A DNA stretch of 64,000 nt from Orbilia blumenaviensis (Eukaryota; Ascomycota; Orbiliomycetes; Orbiliales; Orbiliaceae): assembly GCA_036872755.1 (NCBI GenBank), contig JAVHNS010000005.1, forward strand, positions 992,001 through 1,056,000. Reading direction: 5' to 3'. The translations under genes and the position numbers were made by a program. The notes beneath the pieces were generated by a model. The model was not told where the DNA came from. It saw only the letters and a list, made by a program, of their open reading frames with translations, and ran no database searches. Every line of letters starts with the position of its first letter. Positions within the stretch are counted from its first letter, which is position 1. Of this stretch, positions 47,874 to 60,370 are shown piece by piece.

Positions 47874-48881
47874 ATGGCTCCCGTCTATTCGAGGTCCATC
47901 GCTATGCCGCATCAAATCACAATACCGGGAAGCAATAAGCAAGGTTCACGGCCTCGAAAGGTATTTTCGGCGATCAAATCTTTATTTAGGCCTACTCGTG
48001 ATAGAGTACGAGGCGGCCCCTCAGAAGAGCTTCGAGCCAGTAAAGATGATTTCCCTGATGCTACAATAGTAGATATGGAGGCGGGACGAAATTCACCTAC
48101 TTCTATCAGAAAACAGCCTTCACCACCAATCTGTTATCGAAAAATGGGATTGAATAGCGGAGATATGACGGTTGATATCGAGACCCCGAAGATGTCGAAT
48201 CCAGAACTGCCCAAAGCCGACCCCCTATTAGTACCACCTATCCCAGCGATACAGAGCTCCGTCGCGCGGGTCCCAGCGACTCCGCCTCAGTTGTCGGAAC
48301 CCCCATCGAAACCGTCTTCTTTGATGAGACTGGCCGGCGCTAAACGTGATTCCGATCTCATCGCACCACCCTTCAATCTGTGGGGAGAAATCGTTAAAGC
48401 AATAACGGATCTTGGTGTTACGTCGGATATAGTTAGCCCTAAGCCCTTGATCAACTATATTGACCTGCCAGGTCGCGAAGAATTATGGTATCAAGACTCA
48501 GCCGTCGAACTTTTCAAGAGTGAAATCATCCCATATAAGCTCGCAATCACGTACATCACCAACGCGTCGAAGTACGTCATGAAGCCCCACTCTAGTACGA
48601 AGAAAAAGTCAGCATGGATGGAACTGGGAGGTTTCGACTTTCGTTTGAATTCTGTGGATCGATGTCTACAAAATTTGATCGGCGATATCACGGCGTGTAA
48701 GAACAAATGCATGAATACAACAGCGGAGAGGAGAATGGCGTTGAATGCATCGGACTTGATTGAAGTATTATGGCAGTTGAAAAGGCTAATAGCCAACTTG
48801 AGAGAGACGATTATGTACCGGATTATTCGCAAACACGATGCCGCTAAAGCTAACATCTGCATATTTTCTTTGGACATATAG
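47874..48881 (+). CDS. orphan protein, disordered N-half and helical C-half
   Basis: Single exon, 335 residues, ATG at 47874. Another ATG 14 bases upstream is in a different frame that ends early, and it might act as a short upstream frame. Residues 1-160 are basic then Pro/Ser-rich and disordered (RPRKVFSAIKSLFRPTRD, PPIPAIQSS, TPPQLSEPPSKP). Residues ~165-325 look folded and helical (FNLWGEIVKAITDLGV, AVELFKSEIIPYKLAITYI, CLQNLIGDITACKNKC, LIEVLWQLKRLIANLRETI), with four cysteines. No known domain. Head-to-head with the orphan at 45761-46939 and the last gene before the giant DUF3638 gene. Function unknown. Confidence 0.66.
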   Translation: MAPVYSRSIAMPHQITIPGSNKQGSRPRKVFSAIKSLFRPTRDRVRGGPSEELRASKDDFPDATIVDMEAGRNSPTSIRKQPSPPICYRKMGLNSGDMTVDIETPKMSNPELPKADPLLVPPIPAIQSSVARVPATPPQLSEPPSKPSSLMRLAGAKRDSDLIAPPFNLWGEIVKAITDLGVTSDIVSPKPLINYIDLPGREELWYQDSAVELFKSEIIPYKLAITYITNASKYVMKPHSSTKKKSAWMELGGFDFRLNSVDRCLQNLIGDITACKNKCMNTTAERRMALNASDLIEVLWQLKRLIANLRETIMYRIIRKHDAAKANICIFSLDI

Positions 48882-50589
48882 TCTTGTCCGTTTTTTGGCA
48901 AAGGCCATTACTGCGCTAGATTCGATGAGCGAACCGGAAAGCAAGTCGGGGAATTTGCGTGTCCTGATGGATAATGGAGTAACAAGTCAGTTCTAGTTCT
49001 GGGCCCTGAGAATGCCGATATCTGAGGAAAAGGCATTCACATTTTAGGAAACTAAAGCTGTATTATTAGCAAGACAGCGTGCGAGAGTGCGCAAGTAAAA
49101 ACGGAGCTGATATAAGCTTCTCGGGTGTACTATTACTGATCTCAGAAATTATGGGCTTCATATTTACCCATTGGTTCATTGAGCAGCTATAATTGTACCA
49201 CTGCGCATCAGGTTACACAGTTAAGGATTAATTCTTTAAACGTTGCTGCTAGGACAGCCTTGTTGTTGAAGTTGTTGCATCTAGGGCTACTTCACAAAAA
49301 CGGTTGATATAAATTAATAGCAAGGATAATCCCTGTAAGAATGGGAATCTTTGTCCAATCACTTTGGACTTGACAAGGGGAGACTTCAGGCACTCTTTGG
49401 AAGGCTGGCGGTTCAACAAATATCGTTTCTGGGGCCTACCCCGGTCGGGATTGGGATCACCAATCGCTGCAGGACTCCGTGGATCTAGTTATCGATTAAC
49501 TGAGGCTGCCGCTGTTCCATCGGCGAAGATGCATTAAATATGCTCCCAGGGCCCTAGCCAGCTCGCAATTATGCCTACGTGAAGGATTGTCTCTACGGCG
49601 ACTAGGCAAGTCACGAGCCTGTTTATATCATTGATGGAGTGGGAGCTTACAGTGTTATTAGAAGCAGCAAGGCTTTTTTCTATGTCTTTTGCGGTGATGC
49701 CGCGATGTAAATGCGGGTGTTTAAGACTCATAGACTGATGCCGCCAGCCGCCTTTGTTTCACACAAGGTCCTTTTGGCGCCACATATCAGAACCTGATTT
49801 GCGAAACGAGCGGGCCAATCTCACAAATCAACTTTTTTCACTTGAAACTTCTCCCTCTTTCCATGCAGATGCAATGTTGATATCTATTTGTAGACAGTTC
49901 TGTGCCGCAATTTACGATTCTATAAAGCGGAGCGGTCGGCGCATCTTCAGGAATCATAATTTCAATTTGCACTTAGACTCCCATTATTGTATTATTTACC
50001 AGAGCACGATCGAATTCTTCCAAATAAACATAATTTATTAAAGTTTTGCTCCTGAAAATTACCCTGGAGTGTTAAACATACTTCAAACGGTTCCTTCATC
50101 GTAAATACAACGGATACCAGTTCGAAGTATTCTAAATATACAGCCACGCAGCCGCGTGCCCGCCAATGCGTTGGGGCCACATACGAATTAAGAAAGCCTT
50201 ATTCGAAAGGCTCTGACACGAGGCAAAAGGTTAGCGTCTTTTTTAAGATCATCCGCTAGAACTGAGGATCTATTTCGTTATCTGTCGGGCCTTTTGTTTT
50301 CAAGTTACGTTTTAGAAACGATCTAGAGGCAGTGAATTGGATAGGGTATCAATTTTAGGTACCAGGAAACAACCAACCATAGCAATTATTCAATTTCCTG
50401 CGGACTGCTATTCCTCGAAGTTGCAAAACTGAAGACACCATTCTCCAGTATTTTACAACTCTACGGATATCTAGACAAAAAGTTATCAAGTCTTCGCTAC
50501 AAAAATTCGATATCTTACCCACCAACTTCATGAATTTGTAGTCCTAGCAGTTATAGGCTCCAGAGATATATCATCATCTAAACTCAAAC
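48882..50589. other. long intergenic stretch, nothing recognised
   Basis: About 1.7 kb upstream of the giant DUF3638 gene. A small ATG frame near 48926 and a 95-codon frame at 49754-50041 (no ATG) have no family signature. No repeats or CT-rich block. Confidence 0.45.
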
Positions 50590-53500
50590 ATGGGCGACAC
50601 CGATATTGGCTTTCTTATTCAGCATATTGTTCTTCCCCCCAGCTTGCCCCAAGAAGAGCCAGAGGACATTGCGGATCAAAACTTTCGTTTACTCAAATTT
50701 GTTTCAGAGGTATCCCATAACTATGCCAGGTTGGGATACGAGAATACTGGTACGGAACTGAGAAAGGCATGCAAGATCCTGAAATGGATGGTGGACATCC
50801 ATAGTCCAAATAAAGATTTTAAACATCAGCTTGCAAATGCTATTCTGGGCTTAGAAAATGAAGGTAAAGCTAGCCCACTTTATAATTACCATGATACAAC
50901 CTGGAATAGATGATGCTAACCGTTATTTATTAGACGCATTTACGGCCTATATCGTTGGGCAGAATGCGGGGGTCACCTTCCGGCGCATCGATGAGTCTTT
51001 ACAGCTGGAGACCTTTGAGGTATCTCCACTCCCAGAGGAGGTCATAGGCTGCAAGGGCCACTTGAAGTGCAGCTATCCCGGAGCTACTACGGCAATTCCC
51101 TTAGAAGTTGCGCGGGAACCTACATTCTTAAAACAGCTTGGAGAATTCCTTCATCACATGACAAACCAAGAGTTTACCTCCGAGACGCTCCCAAAGTCAA
51201 GAAAGGGCGGTAATGATCTCCCCGAGACTCGTAGTACTGCCGACCCCCGATTCATCGTCGAGCTCTTCACTGGCATGATGCGAGGGATAGGCAAGGAAAC
51301 AACCCCTCGGCGAATCACCAAAAGCATACGAGACGAAGTCAACTGGAAGAAAGCTAGTAAGCCATGGCGGCGGAGTGGGATGTGGCTCGCTATCCGGGTG
51401 GCATTACAAACGACTCTTAGCAACAAGCAGTATAAATGGTTGATTTTGGAAATTATTCGAGCTGTCCTTGAACGAGCTGTCAACGAAGGTCATGAAAGCT
51501 TCGCCATATCCTGCGCTGCCAAGAAACTGGCGAGACGATGCCAAAAGATCGAGAAGTCAAAATTTCCGACGCTACTATTTCAGCGGGTCATAGAGACTAC
51601 AGAAGCTGTGTCCCGTCTCTTGAACACCGAATGGGATATGGCCATTGCACAATCGACACGAAATGTTTCCTGGGATAGTAAACTCAGCGTAGTAAAAAAC
51701 TTGACTGATAATAGAAGTATCTCACTGCCAAATTCATTGCCATGGATTCAGAAGAGATTGCATGCATTCAAAAACCCGGAAACAACCAATAAACCTATTG
51801 AAGATCCTACGGAGAACAGGCGCTTCCTTCGACCAGGTCTATTCCCTTGTCTGGGAGGAAACAATGAAACAGCCAAAGCAATAAGCCTTATTGACTTCGA
51901 GATTTGGGTCCATCAGAATCTCGACAACTGGTGGTCAGAAACTACCAATGACCAAATTATTGAAGTACTATCATCAAAAATTCCGGAATACCATCAGGAG
52001 GCGATTGGCCGATACAAAGGTCGTAATATTTTAGATGTTTCGAGAATGATATTGACGATACTTGAGATGTGGGTCTGTTTGGACATGTCAATTTGTATTG
52101 AGAAACCTCTAATGGAGGATTATCCTCCGGAAATCCCGCTCGGACTACTGGAACCATTATTATTTATCCAGAAAGCTGACATGAAGCGAGTCAAAGCGGT
52201 TGAAGATCATATTTCCAGGCGCCATTCCGAGGCGAATAGTCGGCGATCCATATTTGACTCCAAAACTACGGGAGACTCATTTGCATCTAAGTACTACACA
52301 ACCAGCGATAGTCTCAAAGCTCTTCGACGAAGGATCATCGATGGAGCTACTCGTGATCGGGCAGCCAAAATCGAGGAGCTTGAAAGACAGAATGCGAGGT
52401 ATACTAAATTGATGGGCGAAGCTCAGCAAATAGGTTGCAACGGTGTTAAGCTAAATTCAGGAGAATGGGAACATCGAGCTTGGAGTTGCAAAAGGTGCTG
52501 CTTACTACAGGAGGCGCGAAATATTAATATTTACGTTCACGAATGGCCACTTCCCGAAGACGAGGTACAGGCTCGGTCTATTCTTTTTGAACTACAGCCT
52601 CCACGGAACTTCGTACTCTGGCGAGATACAACGTATTACATAATGATGGATGTTTGTGAGACGGACCTGATCCAAAACTCGGAAACGGCGGAAGCATGCG
52701 AACTCAGTCAATGGGAAGACCTTCGCCGAAATCGAGACGATAGCCGCTATTCTCGGATAACATGGGCCTCGACAGCGAAGCCTATCAGTGTTCGATCTCA
52801 CTATCGGACTCGCAAGATCCCTGCTGCACAAGGTGATGTGGTAGTTAAACACGCGGGCCATTTCCAGCTGCGAGATCTCAAAAGTTCAAGATGGGTGGAA
52901 TCACAGCACAAAACCTGTAACATCAAGTCGCTGTGCAAATCCTCCATCACCGATCACACGTACAATAAATTCTCATACGCGGTCAATGACGTAGTTCATA
53001 CTCCTAACGAGATCATCGCCCGCCAATTCGAATGCCCGTCTTCCTTAACTCTTCGTGAATACGATGCTTTTACCACCCTACGATCCGGGCGCTACCTGCA
53101 ATGGCACAATATCTTGATTGAAATGCATAAAAAAGATCTTTCATTTAACAAGGAGCCTGTGTATCTCCTCATCTTGCATGCAGCATGTCATCTCGGTAAA
53201 GCTAGTGATCTAAAGGACTGGGATAGGGATTCTCATAGTACTCTTTCCCAAGAAGCTTTCTCAAAGAAACTTCTTGGCGTTCTCAAAGATACGGTACGTG
53301 TGTTGAAGGAAAACTGGGAGCAGGCGAACGCTTTAAAACTCTTCATACTGCTAGCTCAGAGATTGCTTAGCTGCGGTCATCAATCCGTTCAAAAACAGGC
53401 ACTAGAGTTTATGAAGCAAGCCCGCAAAGTTTGTGATCCGTGGATCGCTTCAATACGGGAAAAGATTGGAGAGGCAGAGGAAGAAAAAAAGATTCAGAAT

Positions 53501-56500
53501 TTGCGGGGATGGCTTCTGAAAATTGCCGCAATCCAGTATAGCACCTTCGATATTGATGAGGACCTTCTCTCACGGTACTTCTGCGATAAGGCTGATATCG
53601 TTGATTACCTGGTCTGTCAAAACACTATTTACGACAATTGCCTCGGAAACTCCAAAGATCTCGATCACGATTTATCACTTCTCTTGGAAAGAAATAGAAG
53701 ATTCTCAGTGCTAGCGGAACCCCACGTTCAGGGGATTCTCAAGGGGAACACGGGAGGCGAAATATTATTTTCAACTATTAAGAAGCTTTTGCCAGGGATA
53801 CAATTATCCGGCACCTGGGTGCCGATCCAGTCTCCAGCTAATAGATGGTGGGTCCTACGACCCTGCGCTACGACTGAGGCCGCAGGCTGCATGGTCCACT
53901 TGAACGTCCTTGAAGGAAAACTACTGGTGAACGGACAGTCCAACGGTAGGCTTCCTGGTGAATATTTTGCCCACAACACATATAGAAGTCTCCTTGGGAA
54001 GGTAAGTTTATTCCGCATGAACCTTAAGACGTCCTTAGCTGTGCAGCAGAAATTTAGGAAAATCTCGTCTCGTGCTTAGAAGAGACATCGCTAACATACA
54101 TATTTTTCCGTTGAATTGGGGTGTGTAGAGAATCCTAGACGTTATCCAGTCTTCTGACCCTGGAATGTCATATGAAACTAAACTGCCTTTCTGTGGAGTG
54201 AAGCTCTTTTTCCACCTAAATGGAGATAGCCTGATAATCCGAAAAAAGAGCTCAGCGGCTCCTAGCAAATATTATGAATTCATAGCATCAAAAAAATTCG
54301 ACGGCGACATCCCAGCCCCGATACTGCAGGGCGGTACCCAGTGGCTAGACCTGAGCGGCGGTCGATTAGCCTTCTATCAGCGCGCGGGGTGGTGGCAGGA
54401 TCCTTGTCCTCAAAACGACTGGATTTTAGATCTATCGTTCTCTAACAGGATGACTAGGAACGATGATTCACTTTTAGATATAAATGGCAATGTTCACGCG
54501 AAAATATCGAAGATACTCGAGCCAATTGAAGCAAAGGCATATATTGTCACAACCATAGCCAAAGACAACTCGGTCACTTTCTCACTTCCAAGATATAAAC
54601 TCGATTTTTTCTTGAGAGAGTCCTGCGTGATCGAGTGCCGAGGCCTCCGAGGGTGGGTTATCGATCAAGATCAAAACATAGGAACATTTATTGGTCTCAG
54701 GAGCTTTTTAAAGCTGAGACAATACGACATGGGCTTTGATAAAGAGTCCGTGTTAATTCCTTATGGCAAGATTGAAGCTGGTAAAAGTGGAAATGGGCAC
54801 TGCTCAGTTACTATCTTGCCACCGGCAATGGACCGTAGTTATGCATTGTACCAAATCGACCGAATTTTGAATCGAGTAGTCGACGATGGGTCTCTCAAGG
54901 CTCGGTATACACGGCTGTATCTTCATGCCCTCTGCAGCGGACTACTCCCTGATCCTCTTACCGGGCGCACTGGTATCGACGAAGCGTTAGAGGGCTTACG
55001 AAATGCCGCATCCTTTTCTTTCCAGACTCTTGAAGAAAACGAAGCTAGTATTCTGAGACTTATCGCGAATTTGACACCGAACCGTCATTTCTATCCCCGC
55101 CACCTTGAGGTAATGCAGGAAGTGGACTGGCGCGAATCTCTCCCTGTCTGGGTACAGGATGACAATTTTTATCCCCTCGTCGTGGAAATTTTCAACGATT
55201 GGTCGAGAAGGCAGTTTTTCCTGGATGAGTCAACGAAATACAAAGATCTAGAGTATGGATCCATTGGCCTTTTAGATCGAGCAAGATATCGCAATAGTGT
55301 GTTCAGTCCGGGTGACCCCGAATCGAAGAATCGGATGTTACACTCCCGCCACCACCAGCTAAGACATGCGCCTGGCGCTCTAGAAACGGAAGTTTACGAT
55401 ATTTCAAGGGCCTCGTTCCAGTGGGTCGCGTTCCACGACCTGGAAACTGATCCCCTGAGGTTCTTTAAAGAGGTGGGGCGCCTCTCCGGAGTCAAGAATG
55501 AGTTTATCCCTAGCTACAACCCAGAAGTATATGCCAGCGACCCGATTTTGAAATGGTGCGATCTTTATAGCTGGTGTCAAAACTGCACAAAAAGGGATCG
55601 CTTCAGCTTGCTATTTACGTTTTCGTCGTGGATATATAGGGGAGCGGGCAGCAAGCGTCTTTTCAAGTCACTCCTATCGATTGCAGCTAGTGGAAGCCTC
55701 CACCATCTTAATGTCCCTGAGTTTGAAACCTTTTGGCCAAGGATAGGATTGAAGCCTGAAAGATCCTTTATACGAAATAGTTTCCACAGCGAGTGCATTT
55801 CGTTCCAGGACAGTGACTACTCGTCCTTTAACTGCAACATTGTTCCCAAGAATTCTTATGAATCACATTCGAGATACAGTGAAAGGAGAGGAAAAGCCTA
55901 TACCGACGAGGTGGCTCGACAGGCCGATGCTGCTGCCGCCGAAATAATGAGTCAATCTACCGACCGCTATCCAAATAACCCAAGAGGTAGTTATAGCTTA
56001 CTTAACATTGGCAGCGCCATGAGGGATGTCTCTGCGCGGTTTGCAGTTTGCCATCGAAACCGCGTTTTGTTTAGATATTTCGAAGACTTAGGGGGTAGAC
56101 TACAAAATTTTGACATTGTTGCAGAGAATGTGAATATATTCGATGCGACGACTATTGAGGCGTCCTGCGCTGAAACGGGACCGAAGGCCGATGGCCTGCT
56201 ATCTTCCTGGTCGTTATCAAACCTTCTCGAACAGAGACATGCACCAGACCTCGGGCGGTTGCGGAATGTTCGGGAAGACGAAATCACGACTACTTTTTTC
56301 GACAACCTGAAAGACCAACTTCGGGTCGCGACAACTCACAGTGGGAAATCAATCCGGCCGACGATATTGAAACTAAAAGACTCCATCAAACCTTTCGCAA
56401 AGAAATACGCTGAGGACCTATTGAAAAGTATCGAAGCACTTGAGGGTTCGGAGTCCTTGGGATCATTAACTTCTGTTGATAAGCTGGCGTCATCAGTATT

Positions 56501-59500
56501 ATGGTATCAACAGAATACTGCTGACTGCCTCCATAATCTTTTTACGGAGTTACAGGGCAAATTATCCCCCCTTACTAAGTTGCAGAAGCTACTTGGGTCG
56601 GTTGGTCTATGGCCTACTCTGACGAAGCTAGATATTCTTCAAGAACTCCGTTTGAAACGCAGAAAATCAAGTATGATCTCACAGGAATGGATGAAAGCTA
56701 TTCTCTGCTTCGGAGAAGCGATTACTTGGCTTCAACGATCAACAAGGCTTTGTCACTATCAGTCCAAGAACGCCGTTCAAGATATGGAAAAAGAGATTCA
56801 TAATTTCGGCAATACTAATTGGAAGGTAGAAGATTATATAGACTGGCTACTCTTCGAGATTGACTCTGAGATGCTCATACGCCCTGTCCAAGCCGAGATT
56901 GCTCAACACATGATGAGAGACGAAGAGAATGGAAATGCCGTGATGCAGTTAAATATGGGGGAAGGAAAGTCCGCAGTAAGTTGCATTCTATCAAAGCTCT
57001 TAGACTTATTTCATCACAAAAAACGGTCGGATTAATAGGCTGTCTTTATATCCTAGGTAATTATGCCCGTGGTAGCTGCCGCCTTAGCCGATACCACCAA
57101 ACTTGTGAGACCAATAGTTCTTAAACCATTGTCGACGCAAATGTTCCAGATACTCGTGGAGCGACTCAGCGGTTTATGCGATCGGAGAATCTACTTCCTC
57201 CCCTTCCATCGGGGCCTAGATATAGACCCTTCGCATGTAGCAAAGCTACAAGAATTGTACTCAAACTGCCGAGAAAATGGGGATGTTCTTCTCAGCCTTC
57301 CAGAACACTTGCTCTCGTTTAAGCTTATGGGACTGGAAAAATTACTGCAAGGCTGCGAATCCCTCTCAGACCCATTGATAGAGACGCAGAAGTGGTTGGA
57401 CACCAACACAAGAGACGTCCTAGACGAAAGCGATGAAATTCTCCATATCCGGTACCAACTAATCTACACAATCGGTGCCCAGGAACCTCTCGAAGGCGAT
57501 CAAGATCGATGGACAGTAATACAAGACCTTCTTGACTACCTACAGGAGGTTGCAACGGAATGGGCGGCAAATAAACCGTCCGCCATCGAAGTTCGCAGGT
57601 CCGAAGCGGCTAGATACCCTACAATTCGGATCATTGACAAAGATATCGGAGAAAAAATGCTAACTGAGATGGCGAAAGAGATATGCATTAACGCCAGCCA
57701 CAAAATGCCGAGCGTTTCGTCAAAGCTTAGACTTGTTAGTCGCAAGTTGCGGGAAATGGTATTCCAGTTTGTTTCAGTGCGCGACATATCTGAAGAAATA
57801 CAGGAGACTATTTTGCGGGATTGTGAACACCTGAGAGTCCAGCTGCTCGTCTTGCGGGGACTAATCGCAGATGGAGTTCTTCTTTTTATCCTTCGCGACA
57901 AGCGATACCGGGTAGACTATGGCTTGGACCCCAAACGTTCTAACCTCGCTGTCCCCTATCGGGCTAAAGATCGACCAGCCGTTAAAGCGGAATTCGGACA
58001 TCCAGAGGTTGTCTTGATTCTAACTTGCCTAAGCTATTACTATGGGGGGCTCGAATACCCGGCTCTTGAAAACTGCTTCGATCTTCTCCTGAAAACAGAT
58101 GACCCAGATTTAACTTATGAGAACTGGACATCATGGACAAAGAGATATCAGAAAGTCCTTCCCAGTTTCTCTGGATTGCGCGGCCTGAATCTCTTGGATG
58201 AGGATCAAAAAACTAAAACAATATTCCCTTTCTTCAAGTATAACAAGCACATCATTGATTTCTTCTTATCAGAGCTCATATTTCCGCGCGAGGCGAAGGG
58301 CTTCCCACATAAACTATCCACAAGCGGATGGGATATTGCGCAGAGAAAAGATCATAATACCACCGGGTTCAGTGGGACCAATGATAATCGGTACCTTCTT
58401 CCAACCAGTATTCAACAACTCGACCTCCCCCAGCAACTGCACACAAATTCCCTCGTTTTGATGAACATTCTAAAGGAAGAGAACAATACCGTCATTAAGG
58501 CTCATAAGAACGGGCAAAGATTGAATGCCAGCGAAATGCTTCAGTCCATTGTTGATATGAAGGAAAAAGTTCGAGTGCTACTTGATGTTGGTGCGCAGAT
58601 ACTAGAACTAACAAATCGAGAAGTTGCTCAAGAATGGCTTCGACTTGAGAAGTCTAATACCATTCATGGGGCTATATTTTTCGGAGAAAATGACGAGTTA
58701 TTAGTAATGCGACGGGATGGTAAAATCGAGCCATTCAGTTCTTCAAGTCTCTCGAAGCAACTTGATGAGGCTCTTGTGTACCTTGACGAAGCCCATACCC
58801 GGTAACATTCTCCTTTCCAACTAGAGAAGCACTTTTATTTTTTTTTCGGAGTCACGCTAACGTATAAGTCATTATATTATAGTGGTACGGACATAAAGCT
58901 TCTGGTCGACACCCGAGCTGCAGTTACACTAGGCCCCAACCTCGCCAAAGACAAATTTGTTCAAGGTTAGCTTTAAGTTCCGTTTACACCCAAGCTAACA
59001 CAATCTGAATGACTGATTGCGATAAATATGTAGGTTGTATGAGGATGAGGAAGCTTGGAAACGGGCACTCACTAACCTTTCTCGCCTCGCCTGATATATA
59101 TGCTCATATCCAGACAGAGACTGGGAAAAATCCTGATGAGAATATCTCTGTTTCTGACATTCTTTTGTGGACCATGGAAGAAAGCTGCCGGCAAATCCAT
59201 CACGGCTTTTCTATTTGGGCGGACCAAGGCTTCCAATATTTGCAACGCAAGAAAGGCTGGGAAGATTTTGAAGGAAGCGGCAATCAAGCGACATCGGTTA
59301 TCAGGAAAGCGACAGTACAGCCTGAAAGCCGACCGCTTCTCGAGATGTACGGTATCGCCAATGACACGTTGAAAGTTGACCCTGCCGTTCTAGATACACC
59401 GGATGGAAGAGTAATCACGAAACGGCTCGAAGAATTTTCCGTGGTTGCCACCAACAGTGTTAGGGTCCAGGAGGAGCAAGAGCGCGAAGTTGATCATGAA

Positions 59501-60301
59501 GTTGAAGAGGAAACTAACGTTGAGCGCCCCCTGCCTGCCAAAGCGAAAGAACATAGACTCGCTCCGGAACTCGTCAAACTAGTGAAACATGGGATATTTG
59601 AGTATCGCTCAACAGTATTCAAGGATCCTTTCAGTATCTTTAAAGATACTAAGTGTCAGGAAGATCTAGAAATGGAGGCTTGGGCAGTTGAATCAAATCA
59701 ATTTGTCACGACAGATTTTGCGGAAACGATTGAAAGAGGCTACAAAAGCCACATGGACGACTACTTACGACCTGTCCGTTGGGTAGTTGAGTTTAGCGAC
59801 AACGCCAACAACTATTTGTTATACATTAGTCCTTATGAGGCAAACGAGCTCATGCCAGACTTCAAGATCTCACCAGCAGTACAACTTCATTGCTATGCGC
59901 CTCGGGTGTCCCGTGGTATGACAAGTTTTGACCGCTTTGACATCTGTCCTATCCAGTGGCTGCCCGATAAAATGAAGGGCACATTCTTGGATAATAATTC
60001 TCGCATGCGTCTCAACCTTTTTGCGGGACAACTATTTTTTGAAAACGAACAGTACTACAAAGACCTTTGCAAATACCTGGGTCTTGACTATAGTACACAT
60101 GAATGTTTGGGTAACAGAGGAAATGATGGCTGGGTGTTGGGTACGAAGATGGATGATTACTCTACATTGCCCTTTTCACGAAGTCCTCTACCTTTCCTTA
60201 GAGCGGCCGTTAAGATGAGACGAAAGGGCCAAGGGTTTTCACCAACGCATCTTGGAGGCTTACTGGACTCCCGTGTCTTGGGTACGCATGATTTTCAATA
60301 A
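50590..60301 (+). CDS. giant DUF6606-DUF3638-DUF3645 protein, helicase-like NTPase
   Basis: Six exons: 50590-50863, 50934-54001, 54129-56975, 57057-58801, 58883-58965, 59034-60301; 3094 residues, all introns 67-127 bp and in phase. This is a widespread but uncharacterised fungal family. Residues ~5-270 match the N-terminal DUF6606. A central region follows with a CKRCC cluster and the folded core. DUF3638 begins near 2040 (LIRPVQAEIAQHMM); its Walker-A-like NMGEGKS ends at 2062, with intron 3 right after it. Next come DTTKLVRPIVLKPLS and LPEHLLSFKLMG. DUF3645 has ENCFDLLLKTDD and its Trp. A DEAH box (2640-2643) and, after introns 4 and 5, RGTDIKLL, AAVTLGP and CMRMRKLG (2674-2681) resemble superfamily-2 motifs V and VI. 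So it probably couples nucleotide hydrolysis to remodelling of nucleic acid or protein. Databases often label the family ubiquitinyl hydrolase; I see no catalytic Cys/His pair supporting that. Confidence 0.88.
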
Positions 60302-60370
60302 GTTCTAGATGTAGTTTTCTTTCCCCTTTTTAAGTTTTTTATTCAAGCGTGTATTTATCTAACTAAGCGC

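Noticed and set aside
50858..50933. Earlier start of the large frame at 50858
   Set aside because: This part is the first intron; splicing from 50863 to 50934 gives the expected DUF6606 continuity.
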